From contig JAWXUL010000004.1 of the NCBI GenBank assembly GCA_044432725.1, positions 1 through 64,000 on the forward strand: a stretch of 64,000 bases of DNA. Direction: 5' to 3'. The first letter of the stretch is position 1, and the number at the start of each line of letters is the position of its first letter. This DNA is from JAWXUK01 sp044432725 (GTDB lineage Bacteria; Bacillota; Clostridia; Oscillospirales; Oscillospiraceae). Below the pieces are notes generated by a model. That model was given only the letters and a program-made list of their open reading frames with translations. It made no database searches and was not told where the DNA came from. The position numbers and the translations under genes are program-made. Below, piece by piece: positions 36,727-48,400 of the stretch.

Positions 36727-37281
36727 TTATTGTGAAATGCTGTTTAAATAATCTTTGGGACCTTCTGCATAAAGATCCCTCCCTGTGCTGTCAATGACAA
36801 CGGTCAAAGGTAGATTGTCTATGGTCAGTTTTCTAAGTGCCTCACAGCCCAAATCATCCCAGCAAATAAGCTCTGCTGATTTGATTCCATTCGCCATCAA
36901 AGCACCAGCACCACCCACAGCAGCAAGATAAACAGCTTTATTTTTCACGATGGATTGGGTGACTGTTTCACTGCGTCTCCCTTTACCCACCATCACTTTC
37001 AGCCCTAAATCCAAAAGATAGGGCGCAAAACTGTCCATTCTTCCACTGGTGGTTGGGCCAGCTGAACCAATGATTTCCCCTGGACGTTCTGGGGTGGGTC
37101 CGACATAATAAATCCCATTCCCATCTAAGGTGAAAGGCAAAGCCTCACCCTTTTCAATCATTTCTAAGAGTCGCCCATGTCCTGCATCTCTTGCTGTGTA
37201 AATCGTACCTGATAACAAGACTGTATCACCAACCGAGAGATGTGTCACATCTGTACAGGGTAAATTAAGTTTATATTCCAT
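36727..37281 (-). CDS. fumB: Class I fumarate hydratase, beta subunit
   Basis: This 184-residue protein is the small, C-terminal-type subunit of two-subunit iron-sulfur hydro-lyases. Signatures are LSGTIYTARDAGHGRL, YVGPTPERPGEIIGSAGPTTSGRMDSF and GAGALMANGIKSAELI. With the alpha subunit it would interconvert fumarate and malate; the related L-tartrate dehydratase cannot be fully excluded. AAAAAGGAG precedes the ATG. It follows the alpha gene by 81 bases on the same strand. The symbol is a subunit name for the two-gene type and not E. coli fumB. Confidence 0.82.
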   Translation of the reverse strand: MEYKLNLPCTDVTHLSVGDTVLLSGTIYTARDAGHGRLLEMIEKGEALPFTLDGNGIYYVGPTPERPGEIIGSAGPTTSGRMDSFAPYLLDLGLKVMVGKGRRSETVTQSIVKNKAVYLAAVGGAGALMANGIKSAELICWDDLGCEALRKLTIDNLPLTVVIDSTGRDLYAEGPKDYLNSISQ

Positions 37282-37362
37282 TGTTTCTCCTTTTTAGTGA
37301 TGAAAAGCTTGATGAAATACCTTTCATCAGGGATTTCTTCCCCAAGGAAATAGAAATAGTAT

Positions 37363-38202
37363 TTAGAGATAACAGCTTGCTCGTCTTGTGACATGGCAGT
37401 TGATGGCAACAGCCACAGGCAGACCAGCCACGTGGGTGGGGGCTTTTTCTATGGCGAGTCCCAAGGCTGTGGTTTTCCCACCGAAGCCTTGAGGGCCGAT
37501 TCCCAAGCCGTTCACCTCTTCTAAAAGGCTAATTTCTAAATCTTTATAAAACTCTTCTTTGTGTCTTTGATCAAGAGGGCGAAGCAAAGCTTTTTTGGCA
37601 AGTTGTGTTACTTTGTCAAAATTACCCCCAATTCCTACCCCCACTACCATGGGAGGACAGGCATTTGGACCAGCTAATTGCACTGTCTCTAGGACGAAAT
37701 CTTTCACCCCTTGCACCCCTTCAGAAGGTTTGCACATTTTCAGGCGACTCATATTTTCACTCCCAAAGCCTTTGGGCATCAAGACGAGATGGAAAATATC
37801 TCCCTCGATTAAATCCACAGTGATGGAAGCAGGGGTGTTGTCTCCTGTATTCACACGATTCAAGGGATCTGCCACCATGGAAGAGCGTAAAAAGCCTTCT
37901 TGATATCCCCAAGCAACCCCTTCTTGGATTGCTTCTTGGAAATCCCCTTGGATTTCAACACCTTGACCTAGGGTGACAAAAACACTCACCATTCCAGTGT
38001 CTTGGCAAATAGGAAGTTCTTTTTCTTTTGCCAAGTCCATATTTTCTTTCAGCAAAAGCAAAGATTCCTTTGCCTTTGCCCAAGTTTCTTCTCCTTGAGA
38101 AGTTAAAATGGCTTTCTCTACATCTGGTGGAAGTTGTTGATTTGCAGTAATACAAAGTTGAGCCACTGCTTGGCTGATTACTTGAGCTGGAATGACACGC
38201 AT
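37363..38202 (-). CDS. fumA: Class I fumarate hydratase, alpha subunit
   Basis: This 279-residue catalytic subunit carries the labile 4Fe-4S cluster. Candidate cluster cysteines lie in ICQDTG, GPNACPPM and the C-terminal INCHVTRR. ADPLNRVNTGDNTPA and LMPKGFGSENMSRLKM are typical family stretches. The enzyme hydrates fumarate to malate in the reductive or oxidative branch of the TCA pathway. Its start lies only 16 bases after the stop codon of the 1335-residue surface-protein gene, with AAGAAGGG as ribosome site and no terminator between them. An internal promoter is therefore possible but not seen clearly. Confidence 0.87.
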   Translation of the reverse strand: MRVIPAQVISQAVAQLCITANQQLPPDVEKAILTSQGEETWAKAKESLLLLKENMDLAKEKELPICQDTGMVSVFVTLGQGVEIQGDFQEAIQEGVAWGYQEGFLRSSMVADPLNRVNTGDNTPASITVDLIEGDIFHLVLMPKGFGSENMSRLKMCKPSEGVQGVKDFVLETVQLAGPNACPPMVVGVGIGGNFDKVTQLAKKALLRPLDQRHKEEFYKDLEISLLEEVNGLGIGPQGFGGKTTALGLAIEKAPTHVAGLPVAVAINCHVTRRASCYL

Positions 38203-38218
38203 TTCTTTTCCCTTCTTT

Positions 38219-41200
38219 CTAACAAGTCATGGCTTGGTGAATCACCACTGCCATTTCGGCACGACTGATGGCTGCTGTTGGATTTAAATTACCATAACTA
38301 CCTGAAATGATGCCTGTTTCTACCATGTTGGCTAAACCAGCTCTGGCATAAGAGGAAACCTTCCAGCCATCATTATAGTTATCTAAGATAGAAGTATCGG
38401 CTATTTTTAATTCTTTCCCTGCATAAGCCATGGCATTGGAAAGCATCAAAAGAGCATCCTGACGTGAGATGTTTTCTTCTGGTTTAAAGTTTCTTCCATC
38501 CCCTTCTGCAATGAGAAGTGCTTTTAAAGTGTTGGCTGCTTCGTAGTAATAGGAGTTATTAGGCACATCAGAAAAAGTTGTTTTAGGGACAGTATTGGTG
38601 AAGCGGAACGCATTACAAATCATCAAGGCAAAATCTCCTCGACTGATATTTGCAGAAGGATTAAAGTGGCTTTCAGAGACTCCACGGGTGACAGAAGTGA
38701 GATATAGATAATCCACAGCAGAGGTTGCCCAAGGATATCCACCCATATCATTAAAATAAATGGAGTCTTGACCAGTGCTGACCACAACGCAAATCTCTCC
38801 AGAAAAAGTGCGATTTGAAATGGTGGTGGCTGTATAGCTCACAGACATGGTACCATCAAAACCAGCTCTTGGGGCATAGACCATATCACTGATATAAGGA
38901 CCTTGACCGTTGTTGCTACTGTAATAACGCAAGGTGGTTGTGGCAAAAGAGTTCAGATTGTTTTCATAATAAAGTTTGCCTTGCTCTTCCTCTGGGGTAT
39001 TGTGAATTTCAATATAAGCAATGTCCTCTGCCGCCCAAACTGCGTAGACATCAGCTTCGTTGAACTGAACAGGACTAAAGCTACTGTAATAATACACATT
39101 GTCACTTGCTGAAGAGGAGCGAACCAAAATAGTCAAGGTGCCTTCGCAAGAACTACCGTCAGTGGCATGGGCAGTGAAGTCCAGTTGCACCACACCTACA
39201 TAGTCCTCAGAAGCCACAAAGGCAACTCCACTGATATAAGGGGCTTGAGACTTGTAATAACGAGTGCTGTCTGTACTGGCAGAATGAGCTGTGCTGTTAG
39301 GGTCATACTCTTTGTACAAACGTCCTTGAGAAATGCTTGGATTTTCAATGGTGATATAGTTCAAAGCAGCCCCAGTTTCAGAAACACAATAGTCATTGAA
39401 ACTGCTGGTGTCTAAATAAACAGTATCTCCAGAATAAATAGAATAAGTCAAAGGATCCCCATTGTCTGCCACATAGATAGAAACAGTTCCTGTAAAGCTG
39501 TTCCCATTGGTTCCCCAAGCGGTGAAAGAGATATTCGCTGTCCCTTGGAAACTTTTTTCAGGGACAAAGGAAACAGAACTTAAAAATTGATTTGCATTCA
39601 TATAGTAGTTGGTATAGGAATTGACTGCTGTCCCCATATTATCAGGGGCAACATAGTCATAATACAAAGTACCAATACTGTTGTCAGGTAGCTCGAAACG
39701 TACATAATCTAAATTTGTTCCAGTCCGTTGCACAGAATAAAGATCAAAATCAGCAGATTGGAAGCGTGCGGGATTATACTGCGTGGCTGTATAAGGCACC
39801 TTCACCAAAGCTTGGTTTGATACATTGATAATCACAGTACCACTAAAATCATCCCCATTGGTGGATTTTCCCACAAAAGGAATACTCACAAGACCAGAAT
39901 AATTGGTGGCAGCTTGGAAGGATAAATTGCTTAGTGAAGGACTCTCGTCATAATAATAACGGACATTTTCCTCGATAGTCACACCAGGTTGGAAAGATGT
40001 TTGCCCCAAACGCACAGAACCTTGTGTGATGGTGGGCAAAGAGGGGAAGGTGATAAAGTCCACCCCTGCTCCTGTTTGGTTGAGAGAGTATTGATTGAAA
40101 TCACCACCATAAAATGGCACAAAGCTATAAGCGTAACAAGCGTAATTGATATCAGCCACACTTTGTGTATTCACATTGATTTCTAGGGTGCCTTTATAGC
40201 TGGTACCCATGATATCATAGCCGATAAAATCAATCTCCACAGAGCCAGTGTATCCAGCTGTTGGCACAAAGGTCACGCTGTCAATGGAAGGCTCTTTGGC
40301 AGAGGCATAATAAGCAGAACTCGTGTTCACAGTCCCACCATAATTACCAGAGGAGAGATAGTTGAGATAAAGAGTCCCCTCGCTGGCACTGGGCAGAGAG
40401 AAAGTCACATAACTCATGGCAAAGCCTGTGACAGCCACAGCGTTGGTATGGAAATCATCGCTGTCCAAACGTACACCATTGCCCATGACAGTGGTATAAA
40501 CCACAGGGCCTTCAGCCCCATAGCCTTCCACTGTGATGATACTTTCACCAGAAATGGTGCTACCATCTGTGGCAGTGATGATATATGGAATGGTCAAATC
40601 ACCTGAAAAACCACCAGTGGGAATCACAGTGATTTTATCAATATCATCCAGATCAATCTCTTCTCCACCTTTGATGATATGGTGGTAATTGGTGGAAGAG
40701 GTATAGTCATAATACATCACAGCTTTGTTTTCATCAGGAATGGCGAAAACAATATAATCGACCACTTTCCCCGAGTTAGAAGCTACTTGAGAGAAATCAT
40801 AAGAACTAAAACCGATGGGTTCTTTGGCTGTAGTGTTTCCACCCACAGAATCAATGGGTGCAATGGTGGCGTGAATTTCCCCAAAGAAAGGATTCCCACC
40901 CACAGTCATACCAGTATATTCGATGATGGCAACCGTGCCGTCATAGCTTTCCTTTGGCACAAAAACGATGTCCTGTGCCATGGGTGATTTGGTGAAAGAA
41001 TAACTTCTTGTGCTTGCCACCCCAGCCCCTGTGCTGTTCTCGTTGGTATAGCCAAGATACAGTGTCCCTTGGACAGTGGGGACTTGCACATTAGAAATAT
41101 AGTCAATCTCTTCCCCGAAGAGCTCTTTGGCTCTGTCAGAAAAATCTTGTTCAATGCTACTGAACTTCAGTGGAGACAGTGTATTCACATTATCAATGGG

Positions 41201-42226
41201 AATGATGTGAGAAGCAATGCTCTCTTCCACTGTCACGTTCAGGGTGATCATATCCCCAGTGTTTGGGGAAATTTGCACAGTCGCATCCCCAGTATTCACG
41301 TTAGAATAGATGGAAAAAGTAGAAGTACTGGCAGTATAGCTTGATTCCACATCGCTAATGGAAAGGAGTGTGGAGTCTGTGGAAACCACAGAAACAGTGC
41401 TTGCATTACCATAGCGATTCACTGTGATGACTTCCTCGTCATTGGTGGAAAGTTTTAAATCAGTAGCACCCACAATGGTGATACCAGTGACAGTGACAGT
41501 GAATTTTGCTTCTCCAGACCAGTCTGGATGTGTCACTGTGATGGTGGTTTCCCCAGGGCTTGCCGCTGTGATTGTCACAGTGTTGCTACTGGAACTACCT
41601 TGACCAGAGATATTGACACAGTTGTTGTCAAGCTCCCAAACAAGTTCTGGCCATGCGCTTTGTCCTGTGGTGCCATCAGACATGGTCACGATAGCTGTCA
41701 AATACATTTGTTTAGACACATCTAAAATAGGTGTTCCTGAACTGGAAGTCAGACTGATCCCTGTCACAATGGCAGGGGCAGTTTCTGTGTCCTCGTTAGA
41801 ATCCTCGTTTGAGGTAGAGGGTTTAAAAGTGACAGAGATGGTATTTGTCATGGTATTACTGGCATCATCGCTGTCTGTCCATACGGAGGTTAAAGTGGTG
41901 CTTGTTTCTGATGTGAGATCGCCCACAGAAAGGATGACAGTGCTACTGCTAGCCCCTGAAATACTCACATCAGAGCCACTGGCAGAACTGCTCCAAGTAC
42001 CCTCAGTTAAGCGAGTGCCACTGTCATCATATGCCAAAAGATCGATGGAGACTGTTGTCACTCCTTCATCCAGGCTGATACTGCTTTGCACAGCACCACT
42101 CCAGTAAAAATCGATGCGACCCACTGGATTCGCCGCCAAACTGCTGGGAATCATCCCCAACACCATGGTCATTGCCAAAGCCAAGGATAAAATTCTGTTC
42201 CCAAAGCTTTTTGTACTTCTTTTCAT
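38219..42226 (-). CDS. SLH-anchored surface protein with seven tandem beta domains
   Basis: This 1335-residue exported protein has a signal peptide ending near SSLAANP. Ig-like (BIG2-style) domains span about 35-340 (AVTMSDGTTGQSAWPELVWE; ETTITVTHPDWSGEAKFTVTV). Seven tandem units of about 110-115 residues follow to about 1150; each has a line like GTLYYDYVAPDNMGTAV, a YY pair, a VSFVPEKSFQGT-type strand and FTGTVSIYV. Three SLH motifs close the protein (GVSESHFNPSANISRGDFAL, EGDGRNFKPEENISRQDALL, SGSYGNLNPTAAISRAEMAV). SLH domains bind pyruvylated secondary cell-wall polymer, so this is an S-layer or associated stalk protein. The repeat unit has no name that I know. Confidence 0.83.
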   Translation of the reverse strand: MKRSTKSFGNRILSLALAMTMVLGMIPSSLAANPVGRIDFYWSGAVQSSISLDEGVTTVSIDLLAYDDSGTRLTEGTWSSSASGSDVSISGASSSTVILSVGDLTSETSTTLTSVWTDSDDASNTMTNTISVTFKPSTSNEDSNEDTETAPAIVTGISLTSSSGTPILDVSKQMYLTAIVTMSDGTTGQSAWPELVWELDNNCVNISGQGSSSSNTVTITAASPGETTITVTHPDWSGEAKFTVTVTGITIVGATDLKLSTNDEEVITVNRYGNASTVSVVSTDSTLLSISDVESSYTASTSTFSIYSNVNTGDATVQISPNTGDMITLNVTVEESIASHIIPIDNVNTLSPLKFSSIEQDFSDRAKELFGEEIDYISNVQVPTVQGTLYLGYTNENSTGAGVASTRSYSFTKSPMAQDIVFVPKESYDGTVAIIEYTGMTVGGNPFFGEIHATIAPIDSVGGNTTAKEPIGFSSYDFSQVASNSGKVVDYIVFAIPDENKAVMYYDYTSSTNYHHIIKGGEEIDLDDIDKITVIPTGGFSGDLTIPYIITATDGSTISGESIITVEGYGAEGPVVYTTVMGNGVRLDSDDFHTNAVAVTGFAMSYVTFSLPSASEGTLYLNYLSSGNYGGTVNTSSAYYASAKEPSIDSVTFVPTAGYTGSVEIDFIGYDIMGTSYKGTLEINVNTQSVADINYACYAYSFVPFYGGDFNQYSLNQTGAGVDFITFPSLPTITQGSVRLGQTSFQPGVTIEENVRYYYDESPSLSNLSFQAATNYSGLVSIPFVGKSTNGDDFSGTVIINVSNQALVKVPYTATQYNPARFQSADFDLYSVQRTGTNLDYVRFELPDNSIGTLYYDYVAPDNMGTAVNSYTNYYMNANQFLSSVSFVPEKSFQGTANISFTAWGTNGNSFTGTVSIYVADNGDPLTYSIYSGDTVYLDTSSFNDYCVSETGAALNYITIENPSISQGRLYKEYDPNSTAHSASTDSTRYYKSQAPYISGVAFVASEDYVGVVQLDFTAHATDGSSCEGTLTILVRSSSASDNVYYYSSFSPVQFNEADVYAVWAAEDIAYIEIHNTPEEEQGKLYYENNLNSFATTTLRYYSSNNGQGPYISDMVYAPRAGFDGTMSVSYTATTISNRTFSGEICVVVSTGQDSIYFNDMGGYPWATSAVDYLYLTSVTRGVSESHFNPSANISRGDFALMICNAFRFTNTVPKTTFSDVPNNSYYYEAANTLKALLIAEGDGRNFKPEENISRQDALLMLSNAMAYAGKELKIADTSILDNYNDGWKVSSYARAGLANMVETGIISGSYGNLNPTAAISRAEMAVVIHQAMTC

Positions 42227-42425
42227 GATTTACTCCTTTTGTAATATGTATCATTCATATTACTATTTGTTATGTCCTGACGAATGGATTTCTGGAACTC
42301 TGGAAAGGCATTGGGAAAGACCTGTCAATGCACTGTGCAAATAAATATCTCATTCATTTTTAGAGTCCCTTATATAATTTATTGTTTACTTTCTACTGAT
42401 TGTTATAACTCCTTTTTAGCCAAAT
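42227..42425. promoter_or_regulatory. Upstream region of the 1335-residue SLH gene
   Basis: This spacer between two giant surface-protein genes holds a ribosome site (AAAAGGAG) next to the gene start. A minus-strand TTGACA lies near 42330 without a convincing -10 box at the right distance, and TATATAA lies near 42373. No gene is seen. Confidence 0.4.
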
Positions 42426-42453
42426 CCCCCTACCAATGGATATTGGTAGGGGG
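42426..42453 (-). terminator. Hairpin after the 2092-residue SLH gene
   Basis: CCCCCTACCAAT (42426-42437) pairs perfectly with ATTGGTAGGGGG (42442-42453) around 4 bases. The T run behind it is poor, so termination may be incomplete. Confidence 0.65.
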
Positions 42454-42499
42454 GATAGGGTTTTTAGTTACCCTAATACAAAGCCTATCTTTGGCAATC

Positions 42500-45400
42500 T
42501 TAGGAGCCGGTCACTCCTGTAGAACCTATGGATTCCACAGTATAGCTCACGCTACTAGCTGTTTTGTTCACAAAACCAAAGCTTAGTTCACCAGAGATGG
42601 GAACGGAGGAAGTGTAATAATAGGTTACTTCATAGGTGTTACTGCCCATATCTGTCCAGTTTGTGGATGTGGTAGAACCTGAACTGATACTTTGATGGGC
42701 AGAGGCTGTTTTATACAGACTGGCACCACCAGTAATACCAAAGCTTGCTCTTAATCCTGTGGGGTCCATGACATTGCTGATGGTTGCTGTCACAGCGCCA
42801 TATTTCCCGATAGAGGTAGGGCTTTCTGCTGTAAGAGAAACCGTAGGATCTGCAACAACGATTTCCATGGTGGCTTCTTCGCCATCCACTTTGGCTGAGA
42901 CAGTATAGGTGTTTGGAGATTTTGCTGTTACAGCATAGTTTTCCCCTGCTTTTGTGCCGTAGAAGGTAGAGTCACCACCATTTTTTATGCTCCAAGTGAC
43001 AGTATCGGAGATGGCTTCCCCGTCCCAAACTGCTTTCAGTTCCAAAGTTTCCCCAAGGAGCATGGTATAAGTGCTTGCCCCTGCAGTGGTTTGGACTTGA
43101 AGATTAGACACAGTAGATGTTGGGGTTGTGGGGGTGGTGGGGGTGCTTGGGGTTGTTGTGGATGGGGTGCTTGGGGTTGTGGGTAAACTAGTGTCTGGTG
43201 TTGTGAGACCAACACTTGAAACATCTGTCAAACGATTTAAGTTATCAATATAATTTGGTGTCACAGAATCAATATCATCCCAGTTTGTTGTCCACCACAC
43301 TTTGCAAGCAGTGACAGTTGTGGTAGTGGTTGTAGTAACCCCTGCAGCATCGGTACTGGTGGTTGTGTTAGAACTAACTTCGTATTCTTCTACGTGGAAT
43401 GTCAGCACAAGGGTCTTCCATGACGAAGTTGTTTGGTCATGTTGTACGCCATCTTTGTTTGAAAGGAACACAACTTCATTAAACATGGTAATGGTAGAGC
43501 CGTTTTGGATATCAGTAAAGTTAAATCTAAAACCTTTTGCAATATCATCTGCTTTCAAGCCGTCGGTGTACAGTTCGATGTCCTTAGTTCCAGTTGCATT
43601 GCCATTGCTGTTAATAGGTGAGTAAGACGTGATTTCGTCCATTTGTACTCGATTTGCTGCAATGTCCCAAGGTTCAATACTTGGTGCCTCTGCAAGCTGT
43701 TGAATAAAATAAGTTCTTGAACCTTCAGCAGCGTAGACATATTTGTCAAAGGAGACGGTTACACTACCAGTATAGCCATCTGTGGTTGAATTATAGGAGG
43801 CACCACCTGTGGATACGCTGAGAAGCTTCGGTCCATTCAAGTCTGTCACAGCAAAGTTAGCCAAGGCACTGAATGAGTGGGTTTCTGCCACGGGTTTTCC
43901 AGCTGTGTCTGCATTTTGGTTGCTACCAGTGATAAATAGGATGTATTCAAAGTCTGGGTCATAACCTGAATCAGGATTTCTCTCTGCTGTTGTGGTTTCA
44001 CCAGCAGCTGGACTGGCTGTGTCTTTTGCAACAATATTATTTGTCTGAGCAATAATGGCGTCATACATCTTTTTCTTTAAGGTATCCGAAGCGTATACGT
44101 CAAAGACTGTATAGTCCTGACTATAGTCAGGGTGGACAATGGTTTGTCCTGTGGTCACATATTTTGTAGTAAGCATATCAAGAATGGTATAACGCTCACT
44201 AGAGTCAGTTGTTTTGCTGTCATGATTGAGATAGTAAGTGCTGCCTTTGTACAATTCCACAAAGGTATAATAATCATCAGTTGTATTTGGTTTCAAGACT
44301 GAGGATTTTTCATCAGATAAGTCAAGCAAAAACTCATAGAAAGAGCCATTGACCCAAGAAATAGATTGCTCCACTGTACTAGTCGTCAGCATCAAATATT
44401 GCAAGTCAGAAGCCACGTGGGTTGTCCATGTAACGTTACCAGTGGCAGGATCTGCTGAAATATTTTGATATTTTGGTTTTTCTGTTTCAAGTGTTGTGAA
44501 TTGTGCCAAATATGCAATGGAGTAATCACCACCTGTGGCACTTTTGGTGACAAAATAGATATAATAGTTTGTCAATGGATCTAATTCGTCCAGTGGCACG
44601 GAAATACTGTTGATGTCAACATCTACTTTTCCTGAAATGACACCATCTCCAGGTTTTGCCACCTGACCTAAAATCAGATCAGTGGTTGGATAAACAATGG
44701 TGTCCCAACCATCTAAATCTACTGGCCACGTTTTACCACTTTCAAAATATATGCTATTAATATCAGGTATTTCTACAGTTGGAACTAGGATATCACTACT
44801 TACATCATACTTAGGTCCAAGGTTTGCTGGTGCAGTGGCTGGTACAACTACGTAATAGACTTCACCAGTTCGGTCCAAAGCCACTTTCAACTCAGCAGTG
44901 ATGTCAGAGACCACTACTTGAGGTGCCCCTGTGTTAAAGTAAGGAGGGATAGAATCAGAGAAAACAATAGTTGTGGTATAGTCAGTGGGTCTGCTGATGA
45001 GGGATAGGCTATCTAAGACAGAGAGAGCTGGGCTGGAATGTCCACCGATACTCTTAATGGTGCTATAGTTACCCGCAAAAATATCAATGCCGATATTTAG
45101 TGTCCCGTTCCAAGAACCACGTTCCAAACTATTATCATAATAGAGAACTTCAAAACAGAATTCCAAAGAATATTCTTCCCCTAAGGTGTTCAGGGTTGGA
45201 TAAGCAGTTTTATCATCTTGATAGCCCCAGAAAGATTGGATCAAGCCTACACCCATACCATTGCCATCACCTTGGATTTGTGGGTTTTTCACATCTGACA
45301 GCAATTTTTCGGCATCGTTCATGGAAAGTTTGATCCAGCCGTTATTATCAGCCACAAATTGCTCAGCCACCTTTGATTGGGTGTTGTTGGTGGTCATGTA

Positions 45401-48400
45401 CGAGGTATCAGGAGCTTTTGGATATTGTGCCATCATTGCGTTATAATCAGAAGTACCTTCAGTATATTGGCTAATCCCATTACCACTTCTGTCCACAACA
45501 CGCATATACATGTCATAAGTCACAAAGGAATCTGGCTCCATACGAAGTTCAAAGACAATATTATCGTTGACATTGCTCATATCAGAAGGGGTGACACGAA
45601 GGTCAGCATCCACAGTGGCGAAATCCTCTGTTGCTTTACCATCACTAGTACGTGTATAAGGTAGATTACCCACCATGATATCAGCAGAACCCAACATAAT
45701 TTGTGCATAAACTGTGGTGAATTGTGCTGTGGATTCTTCTGCAGGTTGCATAGTGTTGGCATCAGAAGAAGAATCACGGATGTTTTTGATATCAAAGTTA
45801 TAAGTGACACCTGAACCAAGATTCAGAGCACTGTTGTCGCTGTTATTTATATTGGTTGGGAATTTGATGTGCATTTCCCCATTGACCAAGGTAACTTCGG
45901 TAAAACGATAGTCAATCACCCAACTATCCCCAATGAAAGCGGCATTGTCAGCATCTCTCACAGTGGCTGCAGTGGGGGTACCACTGTTCCAGATATTCAT
46001 GGTGAAACACTCTGCCAAAGCAGCAGCTAATGTGTTTTGTGCAGCAGCCATTCCCTCGTTATCCGCAGAAAGCACATTGCTGTAGAGCTGTAGGAAGCTT
46101 TGCCCAGATTGGGTGTATTGAATCCCTTCACTAAAGACCAAAGTGATATCTGTGGTGGCATAAGGTTGAGGGGTGGACTCGTTATCTGCATTGGCTGTTT
46201 GAGAGAAGAGTTGGTCCACATAGGTCGGAGGTGTGTTGTCGATGGTGTTAAAAGTAAGCACCTTTACAGGAGAACTAAAGTTACCAGCTTCGTCACGTCC
46301 CACATAATACATATCATAGGCGGTTTCTTCGTCCAGTCCAGTGATAGAGAAATCCATGGTTTCGTTGGCACTGGCTGACAATTCCCCATTATAGGCAGAA
46401 CTGACCCCCCACATGACAGCATAAGCTGCATATTCTGTGGTCAAAGGCTCGGAAAGTAAACCATCTAAGTTAGGTGGTTGAGGCACAGGATAGTAAGTAC
46501 CAGAAGGCACAACAGCCCAGAAAACAGTACCATCTTCGTTCATGTTAAAGTTAAAGGAAACATCAGTGACACCGATACTGGTGGTAGTCATTTCTTGATT
46601 AAAGACTGGTGGTGTCACATCAATGGTAGAGAAGCTAAGCTTCACCACTTCAGAATAAAGCATATGGTCAGCATCTGTCAACCAGAAATAAGCGTCGTAA
46701 TCTGTCATTTCTTGCAAGACAGAACTGATGGTATAGCCGTAAGTCTTGTTTTTCTCTACAGATTGCTTGCCCACATTCCCCCATGTTCCACTGACAGCAC
46801 CAGAAATAAAGTCAGCAGGAGTCGGTGCCATGGCACCTGTGGAAAGGACAGCATAGTACAAGACACAGTCTTTGGTGACCATGACAGTCGCTTGGGCAGA
46901 AGTACCACTCACGCTAGAGATATAGGGATAGCTTTCTACAAAAGCAGGGATGGTGTCATCCGGTGTACTAAATGAAATCACCTTCACAGGACTTTCCTTC
47001 CCATTGGCATCCACCAGCACAGCAGAAAGATAATAATCTCCCCCAATGTACAGTTCAGCCACAGGAGCGGTAAATTCTTCTTCAGCTGCAGTGATGCTCA
47101 TGCTACCATTTTGAAGAGCAAGACTACCATAACTAGGAGGTTTGATTAAATCAGCAGCAGAGATAGACCCTTGTGTGATGTAAGAAATCCCCCAATAAAG
47201 GGTACCTTGTTTGTTGGTGGCAAAGACAGCATCCATGGTAGTAGGAGCCACGTCGTCAGCACGTGGATAGCCAGAAAGGATCATAGGATCAGTAGAAAAT
47301 TCTTCTGCTGTCAGATTGTCCATATCTTGACCATTGATATTTGCATTCAAGCCAGGGCGTATGATGATGTTATCAGGTAGCATTTCCACCACCACATCAC
47401 TGGCATTCACCACTAAGTTTTGCACGTCACCTTCTCCAGTAACATTGGTGGCAACATCAATATTCAGTTGAATGATTTCACCACCACGCAGGACTTCTGT
47501 GACAACTTCTGTGGCTTGTTCGTCAATGTTCATCTCGTCCACAGTACCAGCAGTGACACGCACAGTGGTACCAGCAGAGATGTTGTTCACAGTCTTAATA
47601 CGACCAGAGAAGTCAATCAAAGTCCCAGGATCAGCTTCGATGGTGATATTACGCAGACCTTCATCTGTGGTGGTTGTGTCTTCGATAAAGGAATTGGTAC
47701 GTACGAAGGTTTCTTCGATGTAAGTATTACCATCCACACGCACACTGACATATTGGTCATCCATATTGTCAATGACAAGCTCGTTGGCGACAACGTTACG
47801 AAGGAGAACGCTTGCTTGTCCGTTTTGGCTTTCACCACCACTGACCACAATACGTCCCAAAACAGTCACGTTTTCCAGTGTGACATCTCCTAAACCGATA
47901 CCGTTAGAGATGTATAAATCTCCAGCGATGACAGTGTTTTTCAGGATTGTCCCAGGCTCTGTGATGGTCACGTTGCCCAATACTTCGTATAAAGAAGTTT
48001 CTCCACCTTGCAAAATAGGAGTTCCCACTGCATTCAGCACCAAGGCAGAAATTTCCCCATAGGTGATGTTGTTTTGTGGACGGAAGGTACCATCACTATA
48101 ACCAGCCATCAAACCATAATCAGAAGTGGCTTTCACCATGGATCTCGCCCAACTACTGATGTCACGGGTATCTGTGAAGTTCAAATCTTCCCCATGGAGT
48201 TCTGGTAACATCATATTACGCCCTAAGATAAAGGCTGTTGTTTGGCGATCTAAGTTAGAATAAGGTTCGATGGTGCTCTCGGAAGTACCAGAGATATACC
48301 CTGCATTGGTTGCTATGGATATATCCTCGAAAAACCAATCGTGAATGCCCACATCAGTATAAGGCATTTCGTCTGTTCGAAGCTCTGTGTAATTATAAGC

